A stretch of 64,000 nt of DNA from positions 62,001 to 126,000 of the forward strand of contig CAZKQJ010000007.1 of the NCBI GenBank assembly GCA_964554875.1, read 5' to 3'. This document shows positions 33,325 through 40,995 of this stretch, in pieces. A program made the position numbers and the translations under genes. The DNA is from Marispirochaeta sp964554875. Lineage in GTDB: Bacteria > Spirochaetota > Spirochaetia > JC444 > Marispirochaetaceae. How positions within the stretch are numbered: position 1 is the first letter of the stretch; the number at the start of each line of letters is the position of its first letter. Below the pieces are notes generated by a model. The model did no database searches. It worked only from the letters and a program-made list of their open reading frames with translations, and had not been told where the DNA came from.

Positions 33325-34667
33325 ATAAGTGTCTCCTTCATTGCGCGGACGAATCCGTCGATCTCCTCTTTGCTGCGTTTTTCGGTTACAGCGACAATCA
33401 GTCGACCCGGGTCGGCTCCCGGTATGAGGCGCTTCTCCGGTACTCCGGCAAAATAGCCCCTTTGGGCAAGATCGGCTACAAGGATGTTCGCGTCGCAGGG
33501 TAAATCGAGGGTGAACTCGTTAAAGAAACTGCCTTCAAACGCCGCTTCGACGCCTGGAATAGAGGTAAGCTCTCTGAAGGCATAGGCGGCGTTGTTCAGG
33601 TTACGCAGGGCCGTCTCTTTCAGTCCCTCTTCTCCGAGGCTGCTCAGGTAGATTGTCGTTCCCAGGGCGGCCAGGGCCTGGTTGGAACAGATGTTTGACG
33701 TGGCGCGCTGCCGCTTGATGTGCTGTTCCCGGGCCTGCAGGGTAAGGACGAATCCGCGTCGATCCTGCCGGTCCACGGTCATCCCCGATATTCGGCCGGG
33801 AAGTTTTCTCAGGAGTTTCTCCGTCGCAGCGATATATCCCGCTGATGGGCCGCCGAATCCAGGGGCAAGACCCAGAGGCTGGCAGTCTCCCACGGCGATA
33901 TCGGCCCCCCATTCTCCTGGCGGACGGCAGACTCCCAGGCTGAGGGGGTTGGCGCTGATGATCAGCATGGAGCCGGCGGCGTGTATCATGTCCGCTATCC
34001 CGCTTAAGTCCTCCAGTATGCCGTAGATGTTGGGGGTCTGGATGACTACTCCCGCGACCCTTTCGCTGAGCCTCTCCTTCAGTTCCTGCAGGGAGCTTAC
34101 TCCCTCCTTTGCAGGGAGGGTCTCCACGGTAATTCCCATGTCGGCGTAGTAACTCCCCAGGATGCGGATGGTCGAAGGATGAGCGGCGGCGGAGACGAGA
34201 ATGCTGTCTCCTTTTTTCGAGCTGTTCAGCGCCATGGCGGCGGCCTCGGCTGCCGCGGTATGTCCGTCATACAGAGAGGCGTTGGACACATCCAGACCTG
34301 TAAGCCGGCACATGAGACTCTGGAATTCAAAGATGGCCTGAAGCATCCCCTGGGACATCTCCGCCTGGTAGGGGGTATAGGCAGTCAGGAACTCGGATCG
34401 CCCGGTCAGGTGCTTTATTACCGCCGGGATAAGATGGTCATAGCAGCCGCAGCCGAGAAAAGAAACCGGCTCTACATTGTTCCTGTGCGACAGGGCTTCC
34501 ATCTCCCGGAACACCTGGTACTCCCCGATTCCGGAGGGCAGATTGATTCCGTCCCTGAGCCGGATCTTTTCCGGAATATCCAGGAAGAGTTCGTCCAGGG
34601 AGCTGAGGCCGGTACGCTCCAGCATTTCACGGATATCTGACTCCGTATGGGGAAGATAGGCAAACAT
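33321..34667 (-). CDS. gcvPA: Glycine dehydrogenase (decarboxylating) subunit 1
   Basis: The N-terminal half of the split P-protein, which lacks the PLP lysine and pairs with GcvPB. With the ATG at 34667 it has 448 residues, starting M-F-A-Y-L-P-H-T, the standard start; AAGGAAGAG lies upstream, whereas the longer frame runs into gcvH. Recognisable segments are F-L-G-C-G-C-Y-D-H, Y-T-P-Y-Q-A-E-M-S-Q-G and G-G-P-S-A-G-Y. It lies 10 nt after gcvH. Confidence 0.96.
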   Translation of the reverse strand: MFAYLPHTESDIREMLERTGLSSLDELFLDIPEKIRLRDGINLPSGIGEYQVFREMEALSHRNNVEPVSFLGCGCYDHLIPAVIKHLTGRSEFLTAYTPYQAEMSQGMLQAIFEFQSLMCRLTGLDVSNASLYDGHTAAAEAAAMALNSSKKGDSILVSAAAHPSTIRILGSYYADMGITVETLPAKEGVSSLQELKERLSERVAGVVIQTPNIYGILEDLSGIADMIHAAGSMLIISANPLSLGVCRPPGEWGADIAVGDCQPLGLAPGFGGPSAGYIAATEKLLRKLPGRISGMTVDRQDRRGFVLTLQAREQHIKRQRATSNICSNQALAALGTTIYLSSLGEEGLKETALRNLNNAAYAFRELTSIPGVEAAFEGSFFNEFTLDLPCDANILVADLAQRGYFAGVPEKRLIPGADPGRLIVAVTEKRSKEEIDGFVRAMKETLI

Positions 34668-34677
34668 GATCTCTTCC

Positions 34678-35070
34678 TTACTCCTCGTGCTCCGCCAGAA
34701 ACTTTTCGTATCCCGCCGCATCCATCAGGGAGTCGAGTTCGCCGGGGTCGTTCATGTCGACGGCAAAGAGGAAGGTCCCGTAGGGATCCTGGTTTACCTG
34801 CTCCGGCTCATCCTCCAGGGACTCGTTGACCTCGCTGATGGTCCCGGATACGGGAGCGTAAATTGAGGAGGCGGCTTTAACCGATTCAATGGTCGTTACC
34901 TCGTCCCCCTTTTTGACCTCGTCGTCCACATCCGGGATTTCTACGAACACAATCTCCCCCAGGCTCTCCTGGGCGTAATCGGAGATACCTACATACGCGA
35001 TATTGCCCTCCACCCGGACCCACTCGTGGCTTTCCGCGTATTTCAGCCCTTTTTTGATTTCCGAACTCAT
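34678..35070 (-). CDS. gcvH: Glycine cleavage system H protein
   Basis: GcvH shuttles the aminomethyl group on a lipoyl arm between P, T and L proteins. The 130-residue length is normal, and the lipoylated lysine is K65 in E-S-V-K-A-A-S. The H-E-W-V near the start and N-x-x-L after the hairpin are conserved. Its ATG overlaps the gcvT stop by 4 nt. No lipoamide dehydrogenase (L protein) or lipoate ligase gene lies in the window. Confidence 0.97.
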   Translation of the reverse strand: MSSEIKKGLKYAESHEWVRVEGNIAYVGISDYAQESLGEIVFVEIPDVDDEVKKGDEVTTIESVKAASSIYAPVSGTISEVNESLEDEPEQVNQDPYGTFLFAVDMNDPGELDSLMDAAGYEKFLAEHEE

Positions 35071-36200
35071 TGTTTCCCTCCATAAGCCTTTTTATAAAAC
35101 GGGGTGGCAACGACCTCCCCGGTTCTGCGCTTTCCGTTGATCTCTATCTGGATATGGTCTCCGGTTTTCAGACTCCCCTTCGGAACCCGTACCAGGGCGA
35201 TAAACTCGTCCAGGCTCGGGGATTTTCCGCCGCTGCTTACCTCGCCGACGGGCTGGTCTTCCCTGTATACCCGGTAGCCCTGGCGTGGAACGCCCCGGTC
35301 GATCATCCGTACTCCCCGTAACACACGATATCTCTCATTTCGGAGTATCTCTTCCAGAGCCGCCCGGCCGATAAAATCACCCTTTTCAAAATTCACGAAT
35401 ATCTTGAGTCCCGCCTCCAGAGGACCGGCATCTTCAGTGAGCTCATGACCGTAGAGGGGAAGCCGGGCCTCCAGTCGCAGGGTGTCCCGGGCCCCCAGTC
35501 CGCAGGGTATCAGCCCCCTGTCGGCCCCGTGGTTCAGCAGGGTCCGCCATATCCCCGGCCCCTCCGCTGCCTCGCAGTAGATCTCGAAGCCGTCCTCTCC
35601 GGTGTAGCCCGTCCGGGAGATCAGTGTGGAAACCCCGGCGAGGGAGACCCCGTCGAAGAAGTTGTAGAAGGCCAGGTCCTGCAGGTTGACATCCACAAGC
35701 TCCTGCAGGTACTCCTGGGCCCTGGGACCCTGAAGGGCAATCTGTACCCACCGGGGGCTTTGGTCCTCTATGTGAAGATCGGGTCCCTTCTCAGAGGCCG
35801 CAGGGTTGTCTGCAGTAATCCAGGCAAAGTCTTTCTCCGTGTTGGCTGCGTTGACCACCAGCATGAAGCGTTCCTCTCCCAGGCGATAGACAAGCAGATC
35901 GTCCACCGCCCCGCCTCGGCCGTTGCAGAGGATTGTATAGAGACAGGCCCCTTCCTTTATGGTACTGACCTGACCGGTGACGAGACGGTCCAGATACGCT
36001 GCTGCGCCTTTTCCCTCCAGAAAAATCTCTCCCATATGGGAGACGTCAAAGAGTCCGGCATTGCTTCGGACTCTCTTGTGTTCCGCGATGATTCCCGCTG
36101 CAAACTGAACCGGAAGCTCCCAGCCGCCGAAGTCGATAAGTTTGACCCCTTCAGCTTCCGCATAAGCCGGATAAAGGGCTGTCCTCTTTAACTGCGCCAT
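35067..36200 (-). CDS. gcvT: Aminomethyltransferase (glycine cleavage T protein)
   Basis: GcvT transfers the methylene carbon from GcvH to tetrahydrofolate and releases ammonia. The 377 residues show F-D-V-S-H-M-G-E-I near the start, the folate-site R-T-G-Y-T-G-E-D-G-F-E-I, G-L-G-A-R-D-T-L-R-L-E-A, and the C-terminal barrel. It starts 1 nt after the Lrp-type gene's stop, with AAGGAG in the 3' end of that gene, so translation is probably coupled. Confidence 0.97.
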   Translation of the reverse strand: MAQLKRTALYPAYAEAEGVKLIDFGGWELPVQFAAGIIAEHKRVRSNAGLFDVSHMGEIFLEGKGAAAYLDRLVTGQVSTIKEGACLYTILCNGRGGAVDDLLVYRLGEERFMLVVNAANTEKDFAWITADNPAASEKGPDLHIEDQSPRWVQIALQGPRAQEYLQELVDVNLQDLAFYNFFDGVSLAGVSTLISRTGYTGEDGFEIYCEAAEGPGIWRTLLNHGADRGLIPCGLGARDTLRLEARLPLYGHELTEDAGPLEAGLKIFVNFEKGDFIGRAALEEILRNERYRVLRGVRMIDRGVPRQGYRVYREDQPVGEVSSGGKSPSLDEFIALVRVPKGSLKTGDHIQIEINGKRRTGEVVATPFYKKAYGGKQ

Positions 36201-36201
36201 A

Positions 36202-36696
36202 TTAACTCCTTTCCTTGCCAGGCAGGAACGCTGTATTTGGCTGTGCTTCTGGTCTGTGGTTCAGGGGGACTTTGCTGTTGTAGCTTTTGTAGACGATGAA
36301 GGTCTCGACGGAATCGATTTCCTGGACCCTGGAGACCTCCTGGGTGTAAAACTCCAGCAGGCCGAAGCCTTCGGTGAGCAGGACTTCGATAATCAGATCA
36401 AAACGTCCCGTTACAACCTTGACGGAGACAACCCCCTTGAGGCGGCTGATCTCTTCTCCCTTGTTCACCAGGTCCATGGTTGCAAGTTTGATTCCTACCA
36501 CCGCGAGCTGTCCGCCGGGCACCGCCTCCGGTTCCACCAGTGCCCGGATCTCCAGAACGCCGGACTCGACCATACGATTGACCCTGGAACGTACGGTATT
36601 CTCGGTAACGGCGAGCTCTTCGGCAATACGGCGAAATGACCTGCGACCGTCCTGAAGCTGGTAGAGGATCGCCCGGTTGAGTTCGTCAAGGTGCAT
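36202..36696 (-). CDS. Lrp/AsnC-family transcriptional regulator heading the gcv operon
   Basis: The 164-residue protein has an N-terminal winged HTH (L-D-E-L-N-R-A-I-L, R-R-I-A-E-E-L-A-V-T-E-N-T-V-R-S-R-V) and a C-terminal RAM domain that binds amino acids. Being the first gene of the glycine cleavage operon and divergent from serine dehydratase, it likely senses glycine, serine or leucine and controls both directions. This is inference. It has no ribosome-binding site; its promoter ends 6 nt before the ATG. A ~25-residue polar tail extends beyond the RAM domain. Confidence 0.88.
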   Translation of the reverse strand: MHLDELNRAILYQLQDGRRSFRRIAEELAVTENTVRSRVNRMVESGVLEIRALVEPEAVPGGQLAVVGIKLATMDLVNKGEEISRLKGVVSVKVVTGRFDLIIEVLLTEGFGLLEFYTQEVSRVQEIDSVETFIVYKSYNSKVPLNHRPEAQPNTAFLPGKERS

Positions 36697-36702
36697 ACTT
36701 TT

Positions 36703-36731
36703 ATTCTGGGTACGATTGCGCTAAATGTCAA
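36703..36731 (-). promoter_or_regulatory. Promoter of the lrp-gcv operon, leaderless geometry
   Basis: On the minus strand a perfect TTGACA (36726-36731), 17 nt, CAGAAT (36703-36708), then 6 nt to the ATG at 36696. Confidence 0.65.
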
Positions 36732-36787
36732 TTATAAAATAGATTTTTGATGATAATATAACTATTCATGATAAAATATTAGGTATT
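36732..36787. promoter_or_regulatory. AT-rich shared control region, candidate Lrp binding
   Basis: The stretch between the two divergent promoters is almost pure A and T, with repeated ATAAAAT/ATAATAT-like segments in phased fashion. Lrp-family proteins favour such DNA. I see no single clean palindrome. Confidence 0.3.
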
Positions 36788-36793
36788 TATAAT
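36765..36793 (+). promoter_or_regulatory. sdaA promoter
   Basis: A perfect -10 TATAAT (36788-36793) with TTCATG (36765-36770) at 17-nt spacing. Short leader with GAGG 5 nt before the ATG. Confidence 0.55.
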
Positions 36794-36810
36794 TATCTCG
36801 CGAGGATTCT

Positions 36811-38028
36811 ATGGCATGCATGAAGGGAGTAATTGATCTGTATAAATCAGGGCGGGGTCCTTCTTCCAGCCACACCCTGGGACCGGCAGCAGCGGCTGCT
36901 CTCTTCCTGAAGGAGTTCCCCCAGGGAGAATATTTTACTGTTGAGCTGTTCGGAAGCCTTGCCGCCACCGGCCGGGGGCATCTGACGGATCAGGCAGTCA
37001 CGGATGTTCTGGGCCGGGAACGCTGCACGATTCAGTGGTATCCGGATAAGGAGCTCCCTGAACATCCCAATGGAATGCGCCTGAGCGCCCGGAATGCCGG
37101 GAATAAGCTCCTGGGGAGCCGGGAGGTCTACAGTGTGGGAGGCGGGAGCATCATGTATCCCGGGCAGCCTGAAGCGTCGCGCCCCTATGAACATGAGAGT
37201 CTGGCGGCGATTCTCGCCTGTTGTGCCGAAGAGGAGATACCGCTCTGGAGGTACGCCTATCTCCGGGAACCGGGGCTCGAAGAGCATCTGAAACAGGTCT
37301 GGGATGTGATGAAGAAGAGCATACAGCGGGGACTCCTTGCGGAGGGTCCTCTGCCGGGGGGGCTGAAACTGCCCCGAAAAGCCTCCCAGTACATGGCCCG
37401 GGTGCGGGACGCCAGAGGGCTTACCAGGGACCTGGGCAGGTTGTTTGCCAATGCCCTGGCTGTTTCCGAGGAGAACGCGGCGGGTGGTGTGGTTGTAACC
37501 GCCCCGACCTGCGGTGCTTCCGGGGTGGTTCCGGCGGTTCTGGCCTTCTACGCCGATTCCCACAGGCTGCCGAACGAGCGGATCTACCGGGCCCTCGCTG
37601 TAGCGGGGCTCATCGGCATACTGGTCAGGCATAACGCTTCCATCTCCGGAGCGGAGGTCGGCTGTCAGGGAGAGGTGGGGACCGCCTGTGCCATGGCCGC
37701 TGCTGCAGCTGCCCATTTGATAGGAGGTACCCGCAAGCAGGTCGAATATGCCGCGGAGATGGGCCTTGAGCATCATCTGGGGCTCACCTGCGATCCCGTT
37801 CGGGGCCTGGTTCAGATACCATGCATCGAACGCAACGCCATGGCCGCCGCCAGGGCTGTAGAGGCGGCAGTCTATGCTCTGCAGTCCGACGGCATCCATT
37901 CGGTCAGTTTTGATCAGGTGGTGGAGACCATGTATCGCACCGGAAAGGACCTGGGACGGGACTACAGGGAGACCTCCGGGGGAGGCCTTGCGCGGACATT
38001 TCGGCCTTCCATCGGGGAGAGGGGCTGA
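36811..38028 (+). CDS. sdaA: L-serine dehydratase, single-chain iron-sulfur type
   Basis: The enzyme deaminates serine to pyruvate. The 405-residue chain contains both halves: an N-terminal beta-type domain with S-S-S-H-T-L-G-P and an alpha domain with A-P-T-C-G-A-S-G-V-V-P-A and the cluster cysteines near A-E-V-G-C-Q-G-E-V-G-T-A and L-T-C-D-P-V-x-G-L-V-Q-I-P-C. This matches single-chain SdaA of Gram-negative bacteria, though it is shorter than the ~455 usual. It is divergent from the gcv operon, so glycine made into serine, or serine itself, could be fed into pyruvate. Confidence 0.94.
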   Translation: MACMKGVIDLYKSGRGPSSSHTLGPAAAAALFLKEFPQGEYFTVELFGSLAATGRGHLTDQAVTDVLGRERCTIQWYPDKELPEHPNGMRLSARNAGNKLLGSREVYSVGGGSIMYPGQPEASRPYEHESLAAILACCAEEEIPLWRYAYLREPGLEEHLKQVWDVMKKSIQRGLLAEGPLPGGLKLPRKASQYMARVRDARGLTRDLGRLFANALAVSEENAAGGVVVTAPTCGASGVVPAVLAFYADSHRLPNERIYRALAVAGLIGILVRHNASISGAEVGCQGEVGTACAMAAAAAAHLIGGTRKQVEYAAEMGLEHHLGLTCDPVRGLVQIPCIERNAMAAARAVEAAVYALQSDGIHSVSFDQVVETMYRTGKDLGRDYRETSGGGLARTFRPSIGERG

Positions 38029-38031
38029 ATC

Positions 38032-38061
38032 TTGTTGCAGCACCGGTAAAAATGCTATAGT
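38032..38061 (+). promoter_or_regulatory. Promoter of the DEAD-box helicase
   Basis: TTGTTG (38032-38037), 18 nt, TATAGT (38056-38061). The start codon lies 9 nt beyond, so the leader would be about 3 nt; a GAGGT in between could act if transcription starts earlier. Confidence 0.5.
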
Positions 38062-38070
38062 GAGGTCAGT

Positions 38071-39780
38071 ATGAGATTTACAGACTTTGATTTTCATCCG
38101 GATATCCAGAAGGGTATCCAGGAAGCCGGCTTTGAAGAGTGCATGCCTGTTCAGGAGCAGTGTTTTCAGGCGATTTTTGCCGGCAAGGATGTGACGGCCC
38201 AGTCCCAGACAGGGACGGGAAAAACCGCGGCCTTTCTGCTCTCCATCTACCACCTGTTCTTGTCCGACACGGTGGAGAAGAAAAAGGCCCTGATTATCGC
38301 TCCCACCCGGGAACTGGTGGTACAGATAGAGGAAGAAGCGAAGCAGCTGGGAAGCCACCTTGATTTCAAGGTAGGCAGTTTCTACGGCGGCGTCGGGTAC
38401 GCGGATCAGGAGCGGATGCTCCGGGAAGGTGTGGATATCGTTGTCGGTACCCCGGGACGATTGATTGATTTCGGCAAGCAGAAAAAGATGGACTTCAAGG
38501 GCTTCGGCGCGGTTGTTATCGACGAAGCGGACCGGCTCTTTGACATGGGTTTCCTGCCGGATCTGAGGCGCATTGTAAAAATGCTGCCCCCCTTGGATGA
38601 GCGCAGGACCATGCTCTTTTCCGCGACCATGAGCGTTCGGGTGCAGAACCTGGCCTGGGAGTATATGCGGGATCCGGTGCATATCGAGATCGAACCCGAA
38701 TCCATTACGGTGGAAGAGATCGACCAGAGTATCTACCATCTGTCCCGGGACGAAAAAATGCGTGCGCTGATCGGGATTTTCAAAACCATGCAGCCTGCCA
38801 ACGCGATCATCTTTACCAACACCAAGTTCGCCGCCGTGGAGGTAGCCAAGCGTCTATCCCTGAACGGCTTTCCCTGTGAATACATCATGGGTGATATGCC
38901 CCAGAAAAAGCGGCTTTCCACCATCAACCGCATCAAGAAAGGAGATCTCCGTTTTCTGGTAGCCACCGATGTGGCAGCCCGGGGTCTGCATATCAACGAT
39001 CTGGACATGGTGATCAACTATGATGTTCCTGAAGATCCGGAAAGCTACGTGCATCGCATTGGCCGGACTGCCCGGGCCGGCAGGGAAGGAAAGGCCATAA
39101 CCCTTGCCTGTGAGCGCTTTGTCTACGGCCTGCCGGCCATCGAAAGTTTTATCGGCATGAAGATTCCTGTTGCGGAGCTTGACCCCTCCCTGCTTGCGGA
39201 GGACCAGAGCGCCGGGATGAACGTCATGCACGACCACTACCTGAAGCGCGATCGGGGAGACCGCCGCAATGACCGACGGGGCGACAGAAAGCGGGGAGAT
39301 AAACGCCCGGATCGAAGGGGCGGCAGACGGGATTCCCGCGGTCGTGACAAGGACCGGAGCCGGGAGATCTCCGAGAATATCGAATCCGTTACCGGACGCA
39401 ATACCGGGGTCGGAAAGGGGAACGATCAGCGCCGGGACAAAACGGAAAAACCGCGGAACCGCAAAAAAGAAGCCCCCCGGGATTCCCGGAGAAGCCAGCC
39501 TGCCGGAGCGGCCAGACGGGGAAAAAAGCCGGATGCCGAAGCGCAACAGCAAAAGCGGCGGGAGCCGAGGAACCAGCCGCCCCGTAGAACCAATCGAAAA
39601 ATGACGCCGGAGCTTGCCAGGAAAGGGGACCAGTCCCTGGAATCCCGGGTGGAGTACTACCGTCAAAAGTACGGTGAGAACTTTACCATCAGCCCGGAAC
39701 TTGCCCAGGCGGAGAAGAAACACGCCAAGGTCTCGCTTTTCAAGAAGATTTCCCGGTTTCTGAAGGGTAAAAAATCCTGA
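38071..39780 (+). CDS. DEAD-box ATP-dependent RNA helicase
   Basis: The 569-residue protein unwinds RNA in ribosome assembly or decay. Motifs: Q motif around C-M-P-V-Q-E-Q, Walker A A-Q-S-Q-T-G-T-G-K-T, P-T-R-E-L-V, T-P-G-R, D-E-A-D, S-A-T, and H-R-I-G-R-T-A-R-A-G, where the second G of the usual G-R-T-G-R is alanine. After residue ~385 comes a ~130-residue disordered tail very rich in R, K, D and Q (repeats of R-R-D/R-G-D type), then a small folded end. The tail would bind RNA without sequence preference. I cannot tell RhlB, RhlE and CsdA classes apart. Confidence 0.9.
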   Translation: MRFTDFDFHPDIQKGIQEAGFEECMPVQEQCFQAIFAGKDVTAQSQTGTGKTAAFLLSIYHLFLSDTVEKKKALIIAPTRELVVQIEEEAKQLGSHLDFKVGSFYGGVGYADQERMLREGVDIVVGTPGRLIDFGKQKKMDFKGFGAVVIDEADRLFDMGFLPDLRRIVKMLPPLDERRTMLFSATMSVRVQNLAWEYMRDPVHIEIEPESITVEEIDQSIYHLSRDEKMRALIGIFKTMQPANAIIFTNTKFAAVEVAKRLSLNGFPCEYIMGDMPQKKRLSTINRIKKGDLRFLVATDVAARGLHINDLDMVINYDVPEDPESYVHRIGRTARAGREGKAITLACERFVYGLPAIESFIGMKIPVAELDPSLLAEDQSAGMNVMHDHYLKRDRGDRRNDRRGDRKRGDKRPDRRGGRRDSRGRDKDRSREISENIESVTGRNTGVGKGNDQRRDKTEKPRNRKKEAPRDSRRSQPAGAARRGKKPDAEAQQQKRREPRNQPPRRTNRKMTPELARKGDQSLESRVEYYRQKYGENFTISPELAQAEKKHAKVSLFKKISRFLKGKKS

Positions 39781-39897
39781 CGGGAGCGCCAATCCGCTGT
39801 TCCCTCTCAAGGTTTTCTCCCCGGGTGCTGAAGGCTGCAGGTTGTTGCAGTAAAGTGTCCTGGGGGGAAGGCTTTTTTTACAACTCATCTTTCTGAT

Positions 39898-39926
39898 TCG
39901 ACAATCCTGTTTTATCCTCCTATACT
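39898..39926 (+). promoter_or_regulatory. Promoter of the sensor operon
   Basis: TCGACA (39898-39903), 17 nt, TATACT (39921-39926); leader about 67 nt. The 219-nt gap before the gene holds this promoter and a T-rich stretch but no gene. Confidence 0.5.
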
Positions 39927-39999
39927 TTATTGTGAAGAATTATGAAGAATAATATTTGTTCTCATTAGGAACCTGGTCGATGCTTCACTGGAAGGTGCA

Positions 40000-40995
40000 A
40001 TGAAAACGGAAGGATGTATATTACGGCACATGATTATTCTGCTGATGATTTTTGCTTTTTCTGCCTGCACAGGAAAAGAGACAGAAAGTATTCTGCAGAT
40101 CCATATTGTAAGCGGTATGAGGTCTTTCCTGGGAATAGCTGAAGGATTTACGGACAAGATACAGGAACTGGGTTACGAGGAGGGTAAGAATATCCGGTTT
40201 TTTCTGCATGAAGGCATCAGCGGATCTGAACAGGAACGGGAAATACTGGAGCGGATCGCAGCCGAAAAGGCCGATCTGGTGCTTGCCTTTCCCACTGGAA
40301 CCGCCGTCGCTGCCAAGAAAGCGCTGAAGGGATCGGTTCCCCTGGTATTCGGTCTTGGGAATATCGAAGGTACCGGTCTTGTCGATACCGTACAGCATCC
40401 CGGTGGCAATACTACGGGCGTGCGTGTTCCCAGTAATCAGGTCGTTTTAAAGCGCTTTGAATATCTTCTGCAGCTGCTTCCGGATGCACGAAGAATCTTC
40501 ACAGCCTATGATCCCGATTACGAGGCAAACAGGTCTGTTATTCCCGAACTGGAAAAGGCGGCCATACGGGCGGGTATTGTGCTTGTTCAGGCACGGGTAA
40601 GCAGTGTCGAAGAGCTTAAGGCGGAACTGGAAGCCAGAGAGAAAAGGGACGAAGTTGATTTCGACGGCATTCTGGTTACCTCGGATACCATAACCCAGTC
40701 CGTGAATGGTTGGCCGCTTTTAAGTGAGTTTGCCGCCCGGCACAGGATACCCGTCAGTGGAGGGATATCCAATCAGCTTGAGTCCGGTGCTGTGCTTACG
40801 TATGCCGTTGATTTCCATAAAACAGGCGGAATCGCCGCGATTCTGGCGGACAAAATACTCAAAGGCAGTGATGCAGGAACTGTTCCGGTAGCCACTGCAG
40901 GAATCTCGCTGCAGGTAAATTACCGCCTTGCCTCGGAACTGGGTCTGTCCGTTTCCAAGGTCCTTCTGAATATTGCGGACCGGATACTGCAATGA
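40000..40995 (+). CDS. ABC-type substrate-binding lipoprotein (PF04392-like), probable sensor partner
   Basis: The 331-residue protein has a signal ending in the spirochaete-style lipobox F-S-A-C23. The mature part has two Rossmann-like lobes of the ABC_sub_bind family: L-G-Y-E-E-G-K-N-I, A-E-K-A-D-L-V-L-A-F-P, V-P-L-V-F, and G-G-N-T-T-G-V. Such proteins bind small organic ligands such as amino acids. GGAAGG lies before the ATG. No permease or ATPase follows; instead the gene overlaps a sensor kinase by 4 nt, so it probably presents the ligand to the kinase. Confidence 0.82.
   Translation: MKTEGCILRHMIILLMIFAFSACTGKETESILQIHIVSGMRSFLGIAEGFTDKIQELGYEEGKNIRFFLHEGISGSEQEREILERIAAEKADLVLAFPTGTAVAAKKALKGSVPLVFGLGNIEGTGLVDTVQHPGGNTTGVRVPSNQVVLKRFEYLLQLLPDARRIFTAYDPDYEANRSVIPELEKAAIRAGIVLVQARVSSVEELKAELEAREKRDEVDFDGILVTSDTITQSVNGWPLLSEFAARHRIPVSGGISNQLESGAVLTYAVDFHKTGGIAAILADKILKGSDAGTVPVATAGISLQVNYRLASELGLSVSKVLLNIADRILQ

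Noticed and set aside
36697..36810. Glycine riboswitch before the gcv operon
   Set aside because: The region is nearly all A+T, the predicted transcript has no leader, and no glycine aptamer core is visible.
36847..38739. A 630-codon open frame on the minus strand opposite sdaA and the DEAD-box gene
   Set aside because: It is antisense to two strongly conserved genes and their junction. Its protein is rich in H, G, Q and P with no domain, and stop codons are rare there because of the GC-rich third positions of the sense genes.
39781..39897. Terminator after the DEAD-box gene
   Set aside because: There is a T run near 39885 and partial GC complementarity, but I could not build a clean stem directly before it.
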